From assembly GCA_036583965.1 (NCBI GenBank), contig JAZBQD010000014.1, positions 28,935,490 through 28,999,489 on the forward strand: a stretch of 64,000 nucleotides of DNA, in the 5' to 3' direction. Shown here one piece after another: positions 1-12,100 of the stretch. This DNA comes from Prunella strophiata. Lineage: Eukaryota; Chordata; Aves; Passeriformes; Prunellidae. The notes under the pieces are model-generated. The model had not been told where the DNA came from, made no database searches, and saw only the letters and a program-made list of their open reading frames with translations. Each line of letters starts with the position of its first letter. The stretch's first letter is position 1. The translations under genes were made by a program, and so were the position numbers.

Positions 1-3000
1 CAGATTGTCTGGAGGTTTAATTCTTTAAATCCCTTTGGGTAGAGGTGAAGCAAGTGCATAGCTTGGGCTGTGTGCTGTGACCTGGAACAGGATCTTGCTG
101 GAATATACTAGCATGGGTGGCCTTCAGGAAGGAAGGCAGATGTTTACTGATATGAGGGGAGTGCAAGGGGGAATAGAGAGAAGTTTAAAAATTAACAGAA
201 AAAACCCCTCAGCTTTATCATTCCAAATAAGACCTTTCAGCTGTGACTATCAGTAAGAAAATCAAGAGCAGACCTGCTGCAAACCATGTCAAAAACATAC
301 AAAGAGTAGTGATACTGGAGCGTCTTAAGTCTGAGCAAAACAAATTTGCATGCCCAAAACTGCAGTACATTTGTACCACTAATATGCATAAGGTGAATGT
401 AGCACAGCGGTTTTGCAACCCACCAGTGATGATGGGTGCTTGGTGACACCTCTCAGGTGGGCATGGGGTTGGCCCTGGCAGCACTGTGTCCCTGGCAGTG
501 AGGTGCCAGTGGGATACAGAACATCAGATCTTCTTTATTAAGTGCTGGCAGAAGCTGAAGGGGTGGAGATGGAGGCTGATGAGGGCAAATCAACACTAGA
601 GAAGTTTTGCTAAATGGACAGTAATGTTAATATGTAAGAAACCAGAATACAGGCCCTGGGCAAGCTGGGCAGGGCAGGACAGGCTGTATAGAGCCCAACA
701 AGCTCACTTGCTGACAGGGACTCCTTCAGAACCCTCCCTCCTCACATCCCTTTGCTGTTGCATCTGGTATCTCCATTTCACCCAGCGCTGCCAGGTTTCT
801 CCTGCTCCATGAATCACTGCAGGTTGCCAATTGGAGCATTATCTACTTGGGGGCTGTATTTGCTGTGTTGGAGTTGCAGGGGGAAAAGTCCTTGGATATG
901 CATCTCCAAGGCATCTCAGGGCTTCTGTGTGTTTCTTAGTTTCCATACACCCCATACCATTTGCCAGTCTCCCGTGCCACAGGCCACCTTTTCCCCCCAC
1001 TGCAGTCTGTGTCCTGCAGCCCCTCTCCTACAGCCAGTGGCTCTGGGAGCTCCTCCAGCCCCTTTGGCTTCTCCAGCAGTGATGCTGTGCATCTCTCCTG
1101 CTGTCACCTCCCTAAGTGTTCTCTCCTTTCTTTTCTCCCCATTTGCAGTGTAAGTTGCCTCTTCAGGAATGGGCAAGACTTGCAAAGCTGAGAAATCCAG
1201 ACAGGGGGAGAGGGATAGGGGACATTAAGACTTCCTTGAAGAACCCTGGAAGTTCATGCTAAGATGGAAAGGGTTGAAAAAACCTACACTTAGGTCAGTG
1301 GATGTAGCCTCTGTTTTCTTGTTTCCTTTTCAAGTTTTCAGCCGGTAAGAATGAAATCTTCCTCTAAAATTTGAGGATGAATCAGAAGTGGTGTTGCAGC
1401 TTCACATAAAGACAGGAAGACAATTACTGTTGAACAGAGTACTAGGTCATGCTTTCCTTGCCTAAAATGTTTTGAATTTCTTTTTATGTAGCTGACAGAT
1501 GCTCTTTACTTGCACTCAGCTCTTAAAACTGGCTACTTTCCATTTCACACAGAGCTATTATTAGCAGAAGCTTGGGAGCAGATCAAATTTGATATACCAT
1601 GAAAAATTGTGCAAATCCCTGTTTTTCTGTGTAGGAAAGCTGAGGCACAGGGAGGCTCAGTGCTAAAGGTTAAGCAGTGAATTGTGTACCAGAACTAAAA
1701 TTAAACATGAATTTCTCATTTCATTTCTGCTTGCCTTTCAGCTGCTTTCCAGTGCTGGTAACTCCAGTGAGTTGGTTTTGGCTGTTTAAATTGAAGGTGT
1801 GTGTGTTTTCTGTCATTGTCTCAACCTGTCACATTTACCAAAACTGAGTTACTTGGACTACTCACACAACCTGAAAAGTTTGATCTAAGATTAGTGTGGT
1901 TGCAAATCTTATAGGAATTAGGTCCTTGTGCACAGGATATTACAGGATGATTTTTAGTCACTTGCAGGCTACAGCTTTTTTTTCAATATATAGTGAGCCT
2001 CTTGAATAAAAAGGTCTTCTGCTAAGTGTAATGCAAGAAATCCGTGTTCTTAGCAGAAAAGAGACACTACCCATAACAATTATATTGGAATATAGGAGAA
2101 ATAAAACTTAGAGAATAGTATTTAAAATAATTTATAATGTAAATCAAACTGACTGAAAATGCATGTACAGGCCCTATCCCTAGACAGAAAATGCATTTCA
2201 GTCAGCTGAAATGTTGACAAATATAATCATTGTGATGAAGTTTCTTGTGCACTATTTGTCCTTAATTTCAAAAAGTTTAATATAAATTTTCATTTCTGGA
2301 ATGGAACTTTCATATAGTGTCTGTGCTACTGTTTGCAATTAAGTGCTGCCATTGTAATGTCAATCTTGATAATATCTATCAATCTCAGATTACACTATCT
2401 GGGAGTTAGTAAGTCTGTATGTAAGTGTCCTGTACTTGATTTTGCTGAAGCTTCAGTACAGTGTTTAGGCACATATTTAAACACTCTAAAAATACTGGTT
2501 AGACATCACTGTCAATAGGGTGTTATATGCAGGTTTTTGGATTGTATGTTGTTTTCTTTATAAGGCATTTTGTCCTATGCATACACCCTGTGTGTCTAGT
2601 AAGAAACAACATCTAAGAAAAGGTTCCTTAATGCAATGAGAATATTATGTGATAGGTATTAAAGAAGCTCTCTTCTAGTTCACAGAAATTAGATGTAAGA
2701 AAAAAGAGTTAGTTATTTCTCACAGAAGAAGTTTATACAATAAGTTTTTCTAGTATGTTAGGACAGAATTCAAGTGATTGGAAATATCATGTATTTAGCA
2801 GAAGCTTCTTGTGGATTAATTTCTTCTGAAAATTCAGTTTTCTCATTATTGTAACTACATAATTCTCATGTGCAATTCTCAGCGCTGTCTCATGAGCACT
2901 TAGTCAGTTTTCAGTTCTCCAGGTATACAATGGTAATGTCATGTCTGAGCTATGAGACCACCAGAGTGTCCTTCAGAAAGTCAGCTTGGGTGTCAAGTCA

Positions 3001-4364
3001 TGTTGTAATTAAAAATCTACAAAAGAATGATTTTACAGAATGGAAAATTCAGATGTCAAAATCTCACTGACTTTCAGAAAAAAGTTGTGAACATAACTTC
3101 CACTGGTGCTTTTTTACAAACCTGGGTGTGGAGTTCATGTACTTTTGCTTTCTTTCCCCCTTGCTCATATGATCTCTTTCTGGTGTTCTCACATGGGCTG
3201 GTCCTGAAGGGTGGTGAGTTGTTAATGGAATGGTGCATGTCATCTGCTCTAAACCATATACAATATTCGGGGGTAACTGGGGATAACTGCTCTCAAGTTG
3301 CTTTCCCGTTTTATGAAATGGGCAGCCTCCTAAGCCTGTCCAAATAAACAGAATTGAAAAAGAAAAATACTTGTTTTGATGTCTGGGTGTTGGAGATGTA
3401 TGTACTAGTGCTTGTTTTTCTTTCCCTGGGCATGATGAAACGGTACATTGTAGTCACCTTATTTTTCTTGGCTGTGCTCCTTAGTTTCTCTTATGTGGAT
3501 GCAAAATAATAAAAAAGAACTTGAGCTACATCATATCTGGGAACTTTTTGTTTAAAACATGTCCCAGTGCACAGATTGCACCACACAGTTGAAAAAGAAG
3601 AATTACAGCTAGTTTAGTTGTTTGATATAAGGTTTACAGGAATCAGTCTTATAATGAATTTTCCTTGAGGTCTTGCATACTTTTTTGTCTTCCTTTTCTT
3701 TCAGGCATTGTTTTCATGCCAGTTGCTTTTGTTGAACCAATATTCAGTTCAACATAGAAAGAGTTTGATCAGCACACTTGACAAACAGGCGAACAGCCAC
3801 TGAAGGAACAGGGACTTCCTGGGTTGGCTTCATTGTTGGATCTGAGATGTTGTATGATTGGGATCAGTGTTGGAGTACCTGTACTTGTGTGGTTATGTCA
3901 GGCTTTCTAATCCTTGTGGTATTTTAAGTGTAATTCTCTGTATTTCTTAAGTCTATGTCAACTTAATCTAGTGCTCCTGACTTCCCATTCATGTCCATTC
4001 AGGATTTCTTCCATTGTGCTGTAAGATCTGTTGGGGCACTTGCATGCTTAACAAGACTCAGAATGGATCCACCTGAAAATAACCATTTATTTTGCTGAGT
4101 TGCTTTACAGAGAGATCAGCTCTCTGGTCAAGTTCATTGCTTGGTTGCTCAGACATCCTGGCTGGCAGAACAGAGAGGGATCTAAGATGGAGAAGTTCAC
4201 ACCGTGTGAAACAGTGCTGTTGCCAGACAGGAAACCCATTTACTGCTCTGCCCTGCACTTGCTTGTTTTATGCACTCTGCATTGGATGAATCAAAGACAT
4301 ACCTTGCTGTCCTTTACCCAGTGCATTCAGTCTTGCTTGATGTTGACTAAAGGGGAAAAAATCC
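1..4364. other. Non-coding DNA, no gene recognised
   Basis: I see no exon, RNA gene or recognisable repeat here. The open frames (the longest is about 133 codons near 752-1153, rich in Pro/Ser/Leu/Cys) have the composition expected of translated non-coding DNA and no family motif. The stretch 700-1190 is somewhat richer in C and pyrimidine tracts than its surroundings; 1900-3100 is AT-rich. CpG dinucleotides are rare throughout, so there is no CpG-island promoter. Confidence 0.6.
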
Positions 4365-4720
4365 TGTAGGTACATGGTTTGTGGTGATTGGGAGTGGGGC
4401 TGTGGCTGAGCCTCATCCCTAATGGGCTACAGCTGTGCAGGGCAGGTGAGCAGCATTGACAGGCAATGAGCACATGGAGTGCCCAGGGGCACTGACCAAC
4501 CACCAAAGGGAACACAGGGCACACAGGTGCAATGCATGAACATGAGGGGTATAAAGGCTGGCCTAAAGAACAAGAAAGAGGAGATGTTTTGAAGTTTTCT
4601 GGTGTGGTATGGTGTTACTCTCTAAGGGTTGAACTCTTCTGAAATTGTGTGGTGATGCTCTGTGTATTGTGGCTATCTCAACTGTGACATATGCTGTGAC
4701 AGAATCGTGGTTTATATTTT
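4365..4720 (+). mobile_element. Candidate solo LTR (ERVL-like?), promoter-containing
   Basis: The segment reads like the U3-R part of an avian endogenous retrovirus LTR. It has a GC-richer U3-like stretch, purine-rich and 'accaaccacc' motifs, then a TATA box (gggtataaagg, about 4548-4558) followed closely by a purine-rich stretch with 'agaaagaggaga'. The TATA box lies in a GC-richer local context than the flanks. I do not see a clear paired target-site duplication, the borders are estimates, and there is no adjacent gag/pol sequence, so a solo LTR is the simplest reading. The family assignment comes from general resemblance to songbird LTRs I have seen, not from an alignment. It could instead be a host promoter or enhancer. 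Confidence 0.4.
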
Positions 4721-5513
4721 TAAGAATTTCATTTCACTTGCTCCCCTGAGGAGCACTGGGGACTTTTTCACACTCCCCTTAAAGGAAAGATGAAGTAATA
4801 TATAAGAAATTCAAGCTTCCTGCATTTGTTTTTAGTAGTGGAATCCTGCTACAGGTGATGGAGCAGCAGAGGAGCTGTGTGATAATATTGATGAATCTGT
4901 TTGGATGCAGTTTCTGAATTTTGTGGTAAGTGACATCATGCTAAATGGCCATATTCTCCATTGTTTTTTCTTGTCCTGCTATTTTTTTTTCCATATTAGG
5001 CCTAATAAGAAGAACTGAAGGCCTAATAGCCTTTTGACACTGAAGGACATTTAAATCTGTGGGCTTGCTTTCTCTCAGTTCCATAATCATAATTGGAACT
5101 GAAGAAAGAGGTAGATAAAGGGAATCATCCAACATCAGAATTACATTTAATCATTCTGGTCTGTGAATAAGAGTTTAAAGATGTGATTAGAGTTTGAAAT
5201 TACAGAAAGGGAAAAGAATAGAAGATGCATTTTAGTTGCTTACAATAAATGGAATAAGATGGAAGATTGTCTCAAATTTAATTCCATTTATTGCTCATCA
5301 GATAAGGTAGGAGTATTTGAGTTGATTTAAATAACATTTTTCCTTTTTTTTTGAGTGAATATTTCTGAAACTAGTATATCCAGCTGCACAAATTTTATGT
5401 GCAAATTTCTTTTCCCATGTCAGCCTGATCTCTGTGGAAAATGTAGACTTAAAATATGACAAATAAAACTATCATCCTCGAAGTACAGTTTCTTCCAGGC
5501 ATAAGATATGAAT
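4721..5513. other. Non-coding DNA with one perfect hairpin
   Basis: There is no gene or recognised repeat. The only structure I see is the inverted repeat at 5243-5293, listed separately. The stretch is AT-rich, with an 11-base T-rich run near 4982. Confidence 0.55.
5243..5293. repeat. Perfect 13-bp inverted repeat (hairpin)
   Basis: The left arm caataaatggaat (5243-5255) and right arm attccatttattg (5281-5293) are exact reverse complements, separated by 25 bases. The stem is A/T-rich and stops at both ends without extension, so it is too short for a typical miRNA precursor. It may be a chance palindrome or a relic of a small DNA transposon end. Confidence 0.7.
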
Positions 5514-5568
5514 CATGGTTGGACTCAGTTATCTCAGATGTCTTTTTCAACCTTAATGATTATATGGT
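5514..5568 (+). mobile_element. CR1 retrotransposon 3' tail, old fragment
   Basis: The order of motifs matches the extreme 3' end of avian CR1: a 'ggttggactcag' block, then 'atctcagatgtctttttcaacctt', then 'aatgattatatgg', corresponding to the usual 'ggttggactcgatgatct', 'ccaacct' and 'gattctatg' motifs. Several substitutions show it is ancient. Only about 55 bases remain, consistent with the strong 5' truncation typical of CR1 insertions made by target-primed reverse transcription. Confidence 0.7.
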
Positions 5569-7982
5569 ACTAGAGGAAGCTTTATTTTTCATATGTTGTA
5601 CTTGACCGACAAAGCCTTCTGAATTTATTTTACTTGAATGTTTCTAGACACCTCTGTGTTTGACTGACTAAGAAAAAATATCTGTGCAGGTAACCTGGCT
5701 GTATGCCTATTTGTAGTCCATTAAATGAGGCATTCATATGTAATTTTTAAACAGCTGATCTTCAGTGACTTCACAAGGACATGTACTTAACACTAGATAC
5801 CTCTGCAGTTGCATCCACTGCATCTGTTCATACTGTTATTGCACAAATGTGGGTCTCATATACTTGGAAGGGTTTGGTATTTGCACTGTGAGGATCCTAT
5901 ACTCTGAATTTCTCAATATAATGCACTGGCTTCTCAGACAAACTGAAAAAGGAGAAAAGTGTTTCATGCACAAGCTGGCAGACAGTAATTTTGCTCATAC
6001 TAACCGTGAAATGACACCTTATGTTTGTGATTTAATTTTTTTAGGGAATGAATGGATTTCAGTTTTTGCTCCCTTTTAAGTTACCAGAACTAGTATTTGT
6101 CTAGAAGCATGAGTAAACATGCAGTTTTAAGAAAAATAGTGGCTGCCTAAGGTTATCCACACTGTTGAGAATGAATTTGAAGTAGTTCTGGCTTTCTCTA
6201 TAGCATGGCAATGGATTACTTCATGTTCAATTTGTGGTTTCCTATACTCCCAGCTTTTGTTTTTCAGAATTTTTGCCCACTATATATTTGTGCAACTAGC
6301 TCTCCCTGAGTGTAGTACTTTGAACTTATTCTGTCTGAATTGCATCTTGTGTTTTTTCAAGGCCATTTTGAAGTCTGTTTATTGTGGTGCTTGCAACACT
6401 GCTCAGCTTGTTTTCATTTGCAAGGTGTTTTTGCTGCATTAACAGCCAAGAGAGTAATGGAAACAGAATAAGATCCATGCACCTGTCTACCAGGAAATTT
6501 ATGTAAGTACACTTAGTGTATGAAATTACTTAGAGGAACCTGGTTAAAATTACTCTCTGAATAGTTTTCCAACTTGTTTTGTGGTCAGCATACAATATCT
6601 ATACCTTGACAATAGTCATGTTTAGTTATGAACATGTTGTGTGAGATGGTATCAAAAAACTTTAATAAAGAAATGACTGTGTCATCCTTCAAGGTATCTC
6701 CTACAGCCTACAGGCATTTTTACCTTGTAACCATCTTAAGAAAGAAATATTTCCTCTGGACTTGTTTTTCAGCTCAGCAGGCTATCTATTGAAAATAGAA
6801 GTGTTGGCAGAAGCAGGTTTTGATAGAATTAACAAAATATAAGGATTTCTTCAAAGAAAGATATATTTTTGTTTTATGGGAAAAAATTAGGAACCAGTCA
6901 AATAAATAATTGGGTAAATAAAATTCTTCTGCATGACCTAACCTGCCTTCAAGGCTGGTGGTGCTTTAAAATCCAGATCTCTCTTGCAATTAGATACTTT
7001 GAACTTCAAGGTTTCTAAGAAGAGAATACTGGTTGCTTCCTAAGAAACTGAAAGGAAGTTAGAGCTTTAATGAGTGTGTCTGGATTACAGGATGTAACAA
7101 GAAAAGACTAAGTAACCATAAGTTCCTTGCTTCAGAGGCATCTTGGAAGATTTTGAATAAAGATGTAGTTCATAACAGATGCCAGAATTTTATTTTTCCT
7201 GCTTTATGCTTTTTTTTTTTTTTATTATTTTTTTAAATTTCAGTTTGTATAAGTAGTAGATAGTTATTCCTCACATAGCTACCTGACATCAGACACACTA
7301 ACTTCAATACAAAACCTGCTAATTGAACTCAATATAACCTGCAGTACAGATTAAGCCATGAAATGTCAGTGTCAAGACATTTTCCTCAGTAATAGGAGAC
7401 GTGTCTACTATTTCTCCACTTGAGTGAATGTGTTGATCTCTCTTTTAGGTTAGTGGCAGCATTAAATGTCATTGGGGAAAACTGTCCATTGTAAACAGTC
7501 TCTTCATGATGACAAGCTGTTTCAGTTCCTACCTCAGCACAAATACTCTGCCCTCTGTATTTTTAAACACCTCTGCAGTGTCATGCTGATAGATTCACAG
7601 TTAGCTCTTTGTGACTTTACTTTTCATGAGTTAAGAGACATTTGGGACATTTTCATTTGCTGTACTTTTAGAGCATTAGATCCTTGTGTCTCTTTCTTTT
7701 CCACTGAAAATCCTTTGCCAGAAGGCCTTGATTTGATACTACAGCAGTGCAGGGTCATGGGGATGCTCTTACAAAACCCAGCAAGAATAGTTTTGATTTC
7801 TGCAAGGCTTGTTTGACAGTAAAATCTGAGGTCACTTAAGGCTGTTGCTGTATTGGTGCAGCACAGTGATAGTTCAGTTGCAACATTTCCTTGGATTAAG
7901 ACTAATTTTTAGAACTACAGTTAACTTGGATGCAATAAAAGCTATCACAAGTCTCAAAAGCACAACCTGTGATGAAAGATGA
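5569..7982. other. Non-coding DNA, no gene recognised
   Basis: The stretch is AT-rich unique sequence. A run of 14 T occurs at 7210-7223. A frame of 116 codons at 7466-7816 on the plus strand has no recognisable domain and unremarkable composition; I treat it as chance. Confidence 0.55.
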
Positions 7983-8085
7983 TGAGAGAAGGGTTATTTA
8001 GCTTGGAGAAGAAAAGACTGAGGGGAAATGTGATAGTCTTCAAATATATTGAAAGTCACTTCAAAGAGGGAAAAGAGGGAGAGGG
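7983..8085 (+). mobile_element. CR1 fragment (reverse-transcriptase C-terminal/3' UTR part)
   Basis: The block 'ttatttagcttggagaagaaaagactgagggga' (around 7996-8028) corresponds to the CR1 motif 'ctgttcagcctggagaagagaaggctgagggga', which encodes the conserved Leu-Phe-Ser-Leu-Glu-Lys-Arg-Arg-Leu segment near the end of CR1 ORF2. The frame is broken and the match fades after about 8085. A weaker CR1-like stretch at 8394-8465 (aggaaaaccttcctgttagg) may be the displaced continuation. Confidence 0.6.
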
Positions 8086-8736
8086 ATGAGCCTTTGCTTG
8101 TATCATTCTTCCTGGCTTTTGAATGCAGTCTAGCTAGGTCACCATAGGTTTATATTATTTCTAGGGGTGCTTTGAAGTTATTTGTAGTGTGTCAGTCCCT
8201 GAGCTAGTGGAACAATTGGAGGGTGTGTTAATGTAGGAAAGTACTGTAGCTGTACCCATAAGGTGTATGTTCAGGTGCAAGTTTCCAGCTTGTTCTAGAA
8301 CACATTTGATGGCTTTCTGTTGGAGAGATTGCAAAACTGCTGAAATTTTGCACAGCTGATCAGTAGTACTCATTATTTCTAAAATAAAGAATGAGGCAAC
8401 AGAGGGGGACTGATAACCCTTGCCAAGAGCAGGGTGAGGAAAACCTTCCTGTTAGGAGCTACCCTTTGATAGTTTCTTTTCCTCAGGTTCTGGGAGGTAG
8501 AGGCATATGTCTCTACTTTACCCTACTGTTCCTCATTCAGTGATCTAACTGTTTTTATGCTGGTTGAAAATTCTGAGACAGTAGGTAAATTGCAGAATCC
8601 TGTAGGACTTACACCCTGGCTCTCTGTTTACTGCTATTTCTCCTTATGAGCCCTGAGGGGTCCCAGAGTTAGCAGCCAAATAGCTACAATAGTATATTCA
8701 AAGTTATTAGGGTTGGATTTTTTTGGTTGGTTTTTG

Positions 8737-8761
<25 letters not shown>
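8737..8761. repeat. Poly-T tract (25 T)
   Basis: An uninterrupted run of 25 T, preceded by T-rich ggtttttg sequence. It could be the antisense poly-A of an old retroposed sequence, but no flanking target-site duplication or recognisable body is visible. Confidence 0.9.
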
Positions 8762-8767
<6 letters not shown>

Positions 8768-9073
8768 TATATTTTTAAAAGGCTATTCTGAATGTTCTGA
8801 GAGAGCTTGAGCAATTTTTGTTTTTCAACCCAGCATCCATTTCCAAAGTATCTGCTCTCTGAAATCTGCAATCACCATCATGTTGCCCATGTATTTAACC
8901 CAGCAGGGCTCCTGACTGATTAGTCATTTGGTAGATGTCCAGCATTATGCCAGTGTTTCTGATCTACAGGGCTGAGGACAGGGCGAGCCTTCCCTTATTA
9001 GATACATTTATAGAAAGGCTAACTGCTTCTTTCTTAAAATCCCAAATAATTTCCATGCAGTGGAAAAGTTGCA

Positions 9074-9079
<6 letters not shown>

Positions 9080-9114
<35 letters not shown>
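9080..9114. repeat. (TA)n microsatellite
   Basis: About 17 uninterrupted TA units. Likely length-polymorphic. The apparent Tyr-Ile repeat in the overlapping frame is an artefact of this microsatellite. Confidence 0.95.
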
Positions 9115-9117
<3 letters not shown>

Positions 9118-12100
9118 ATGCTATTTTTGGTGTTCAGACATCTGCCATAGATTCAGGTATGGTTTCCCAGCAAGCTGAAGACCACACTGCAGCCTAGAAT
9201 AATGGTCATGCCTGCAGTATATTGATGAGTTCTCATGTGGGATCATCCAGTGGTTCTGAGTTAGCCCCTGGCTGGATGAGTGCTGCAGGTGCCAGGAAAG
9301 CAGGAGTAGTTATGGAGGGAGGAGCCGATGCCCCCTTTGGAGGACACAGTGCATGGCTTGTCAGGGTGGCTGAGTGTGAAACTTCAGGCTCAGGACCAGA
9401 CTTAGGTCAGACAGCAGGATCTTTGCCAGCACTATGTGTTTTGACCAGTTTCTGCCTGCACTGGCTGTGCTGTTTGTCCCATTTACCTAACATGTTATGA
9501 ATTGTTTCTTTCATAAGATCACGGGAACTTGTCTCCCTCGTACTTTTCAAATTCCCATTACCTGGGCTAGATGAGTGAATGCCTTTACTGTCTTCTCTTT
9601 CCTTTTGGATTGACTTCTCTGTCAGCCTTGAAGAATTATGTTGTTTTCCAGCAATGCGTTCTCTTTGCCCTTTCTAATTCTCATGTACTGTGACATGCCA
9701 TATTGATTGAAGAGGTCTCAAATTATCTTCTCTATCAGCATATTAGGAAACTTTTTCCTTGCTTTTGCATTTAGCAGTTCTTATAGAGAAAGATTAGAAC
9801 ATTAAGTAATAGATAAGAGTGGTGAATCATCTCTAGCTTCATGCAAACTGTGTCTACCTGTGGATGTTTTAAAATCTGTCTTGAGCTGGATTTTCTGATT
9901 GTCTCTGCTGACAGGAATCATGTTAATTACAAGTGACTCTGAGTAACAAGGTTCCACAGGTATCATGAGCTAAGCCAGTCTTGGACAGAGTGAGTCTTGT
10001 GTCCCTGTCCCCACACACTGGCTCATGCTCTCAAGTGTCTACACGTGGGGTGAAATGGGTGGAAGATGCATCCCTTGAAAACTGAATTGAGCAAAACAAA
10101 GGCAAAATCAATTTTTCATCTGTGTAAGTTCTTCAGTCCTGTTTATTGTAAAGCTGCAAAATATATCTGTGTCTGCAAAAGGAAATGGAGACATGGGGTG
10201 GAAGAGAGAGTGAACCCATGAGATGAGGACCTACCTCTCTCAAGAGACAGAGCCAGCTGATCCCAAAACAAGCATTTGTTGAATGATGAATTAAGGCAAG
10301 TGTGTTTAAGATGTCCTAAGCAACCTCTGGACACCAGTCCCATCTTTCAGGCAAGTTATTGTAATTCCTAAGTCTTTCAGCTGCTGCTTGTGCAGCTGAA
10401 AAAAACAGGGTTTAGATGGAGATTGGGGTTTGAAACCAGTTTGAAAACTGTTTGCCCTAGGAGCTCCTAAATGTCTGCCCTTATGAAGAAGGGAGCAGGA
10501 CCAGACTGGTGGTGATGGGAAGAAGGTGGGAGTTGTTTAGGCTGGCATTGGCACTAGAGAAAGGGATCAGCAAACTGAAGGAAACATGCAGTTGTTCATA
10601 TGAGAAGGGCAGTTATTATAAACATTCTGTATCTTGAAATGAAAAGATTTCTATTTTTCCAGTGTGAAAGCCAAGCATTCATTCATGTGTTCTGAGTCTG
10701 TTTCATAACTCACATTTTCAGTCACTGGGTATATCTTTTTACTATTTTTAATTTTCTTCTGTAGCTGCTATGTCAGTTTCTCTTGACTCTCTCTACTTAG
10801 TCATATATGGGTCTATTTTTTCAATTTTTTTTTTCCTACTTTATTTCATTCACTGGAGCATATGATCTGTTCTGTTTCATCCTTGCACTAGAATGATTGG
10901 ATTCTTTTAGAGGGTGAAAAAAACCCAGAAAAAAACTATGATTTGGGAAGTGAGATCTATGCTATTATATTTGGCTCTTTACATGTGTGAAATTCTCATT
11001 GCTAGTAATGGACATACTGTTACATAATGGAAGAAGTAGATTGGAATAAAGATCAGATAAAAGAAGAATGCCCTAATTACTGTTCTAAGTAAGTGCTTCT
11101 CTATAGCAGGTAATGCAACTGGTATTGTTTTTTCTAGAAGGATGAACCACCTTTGCTTTCCATGAGCCATGTTGGCACTGTAATGACTTGCCATGTGACC
11201 ATTTGCCTTGCAGTGGCTGGAAGAGGAATTAGGGCTGAGACTTCCTGGTCCCCAGACCTTGATTTCAACTTTTCCATCTTTAAGCATGTTTCTAATCTCT
11301 GTCTTGGGATTGTCTTGCTTACCTATTGAGGCAGATGGTTAGAATGACAGAAGGTGAATGCTGGGAGTAATGGGGAATGTTTACTGTCCAAGTGGGATAC
11401 AAGTTAGTGCCTTTATCAATGTGCTTACACTTGTTAACCAGAAAGTGATTTTTCTTTGCACATCCTCTGTGGGGGATTGGTTTTCACATACTGCAGAATT
11501 CTGGTCAGCTGAGCAGTTTCCTGTAACTGGCTTGTGAAGAAACCAAAATCAGCTTCCATTCCACTGACACCATTCAGTGTGGATCCATCATGAAACACAC
11601 TCTTGCCTATCATGAGACCTATCTCTGCAAAATAGATGTCTGGTGTAACCATATACTGCTTTGAGCTGCACAGAGTTGGTGTCATGCTCTGAAGTCATCA
11701 TTATTTTCAGAAGGCTTTGCTTGTTCCATCTGCCTAACCTCTCAAAAATAGACTTATATTAATAGTGTTAAAGTAGGCATTTTATATTGAAGTGAATTCC
11801 TACTATATTGGCATTTTTGTTCATCAAATAAATGCCCACCATGATGAACAACAGAACCCAGTGTGCACTTACTTTAGAGAAGAGAGTCTTAGTTTTAAAT
11901 TATTTACCAAAATCTTCTTTGTTTCTGTCAGTATCAGATAGTCTTTAAGTAGTAAATGATTGCTGAGGAGATCTAAAGAAAAGCCTGTCAAGTGATCAGT
12001 AATTTAATTCCAAATTTCATCAAGAGTGAGATTCCAACAAAAATGAAGGAAGTCTTCCTTCATTTGTCAGCCTTTATAACTGAGACTGAAGCAGAGTTAT

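Noticed and set aside
752..1153. 133-codon Pro/Ser/Leu/Cys-rich frame
   Set aside because: Composition of translated pyrimidine-rich non-coding DNA; another frame and the opposite strand are open over the same stretch.
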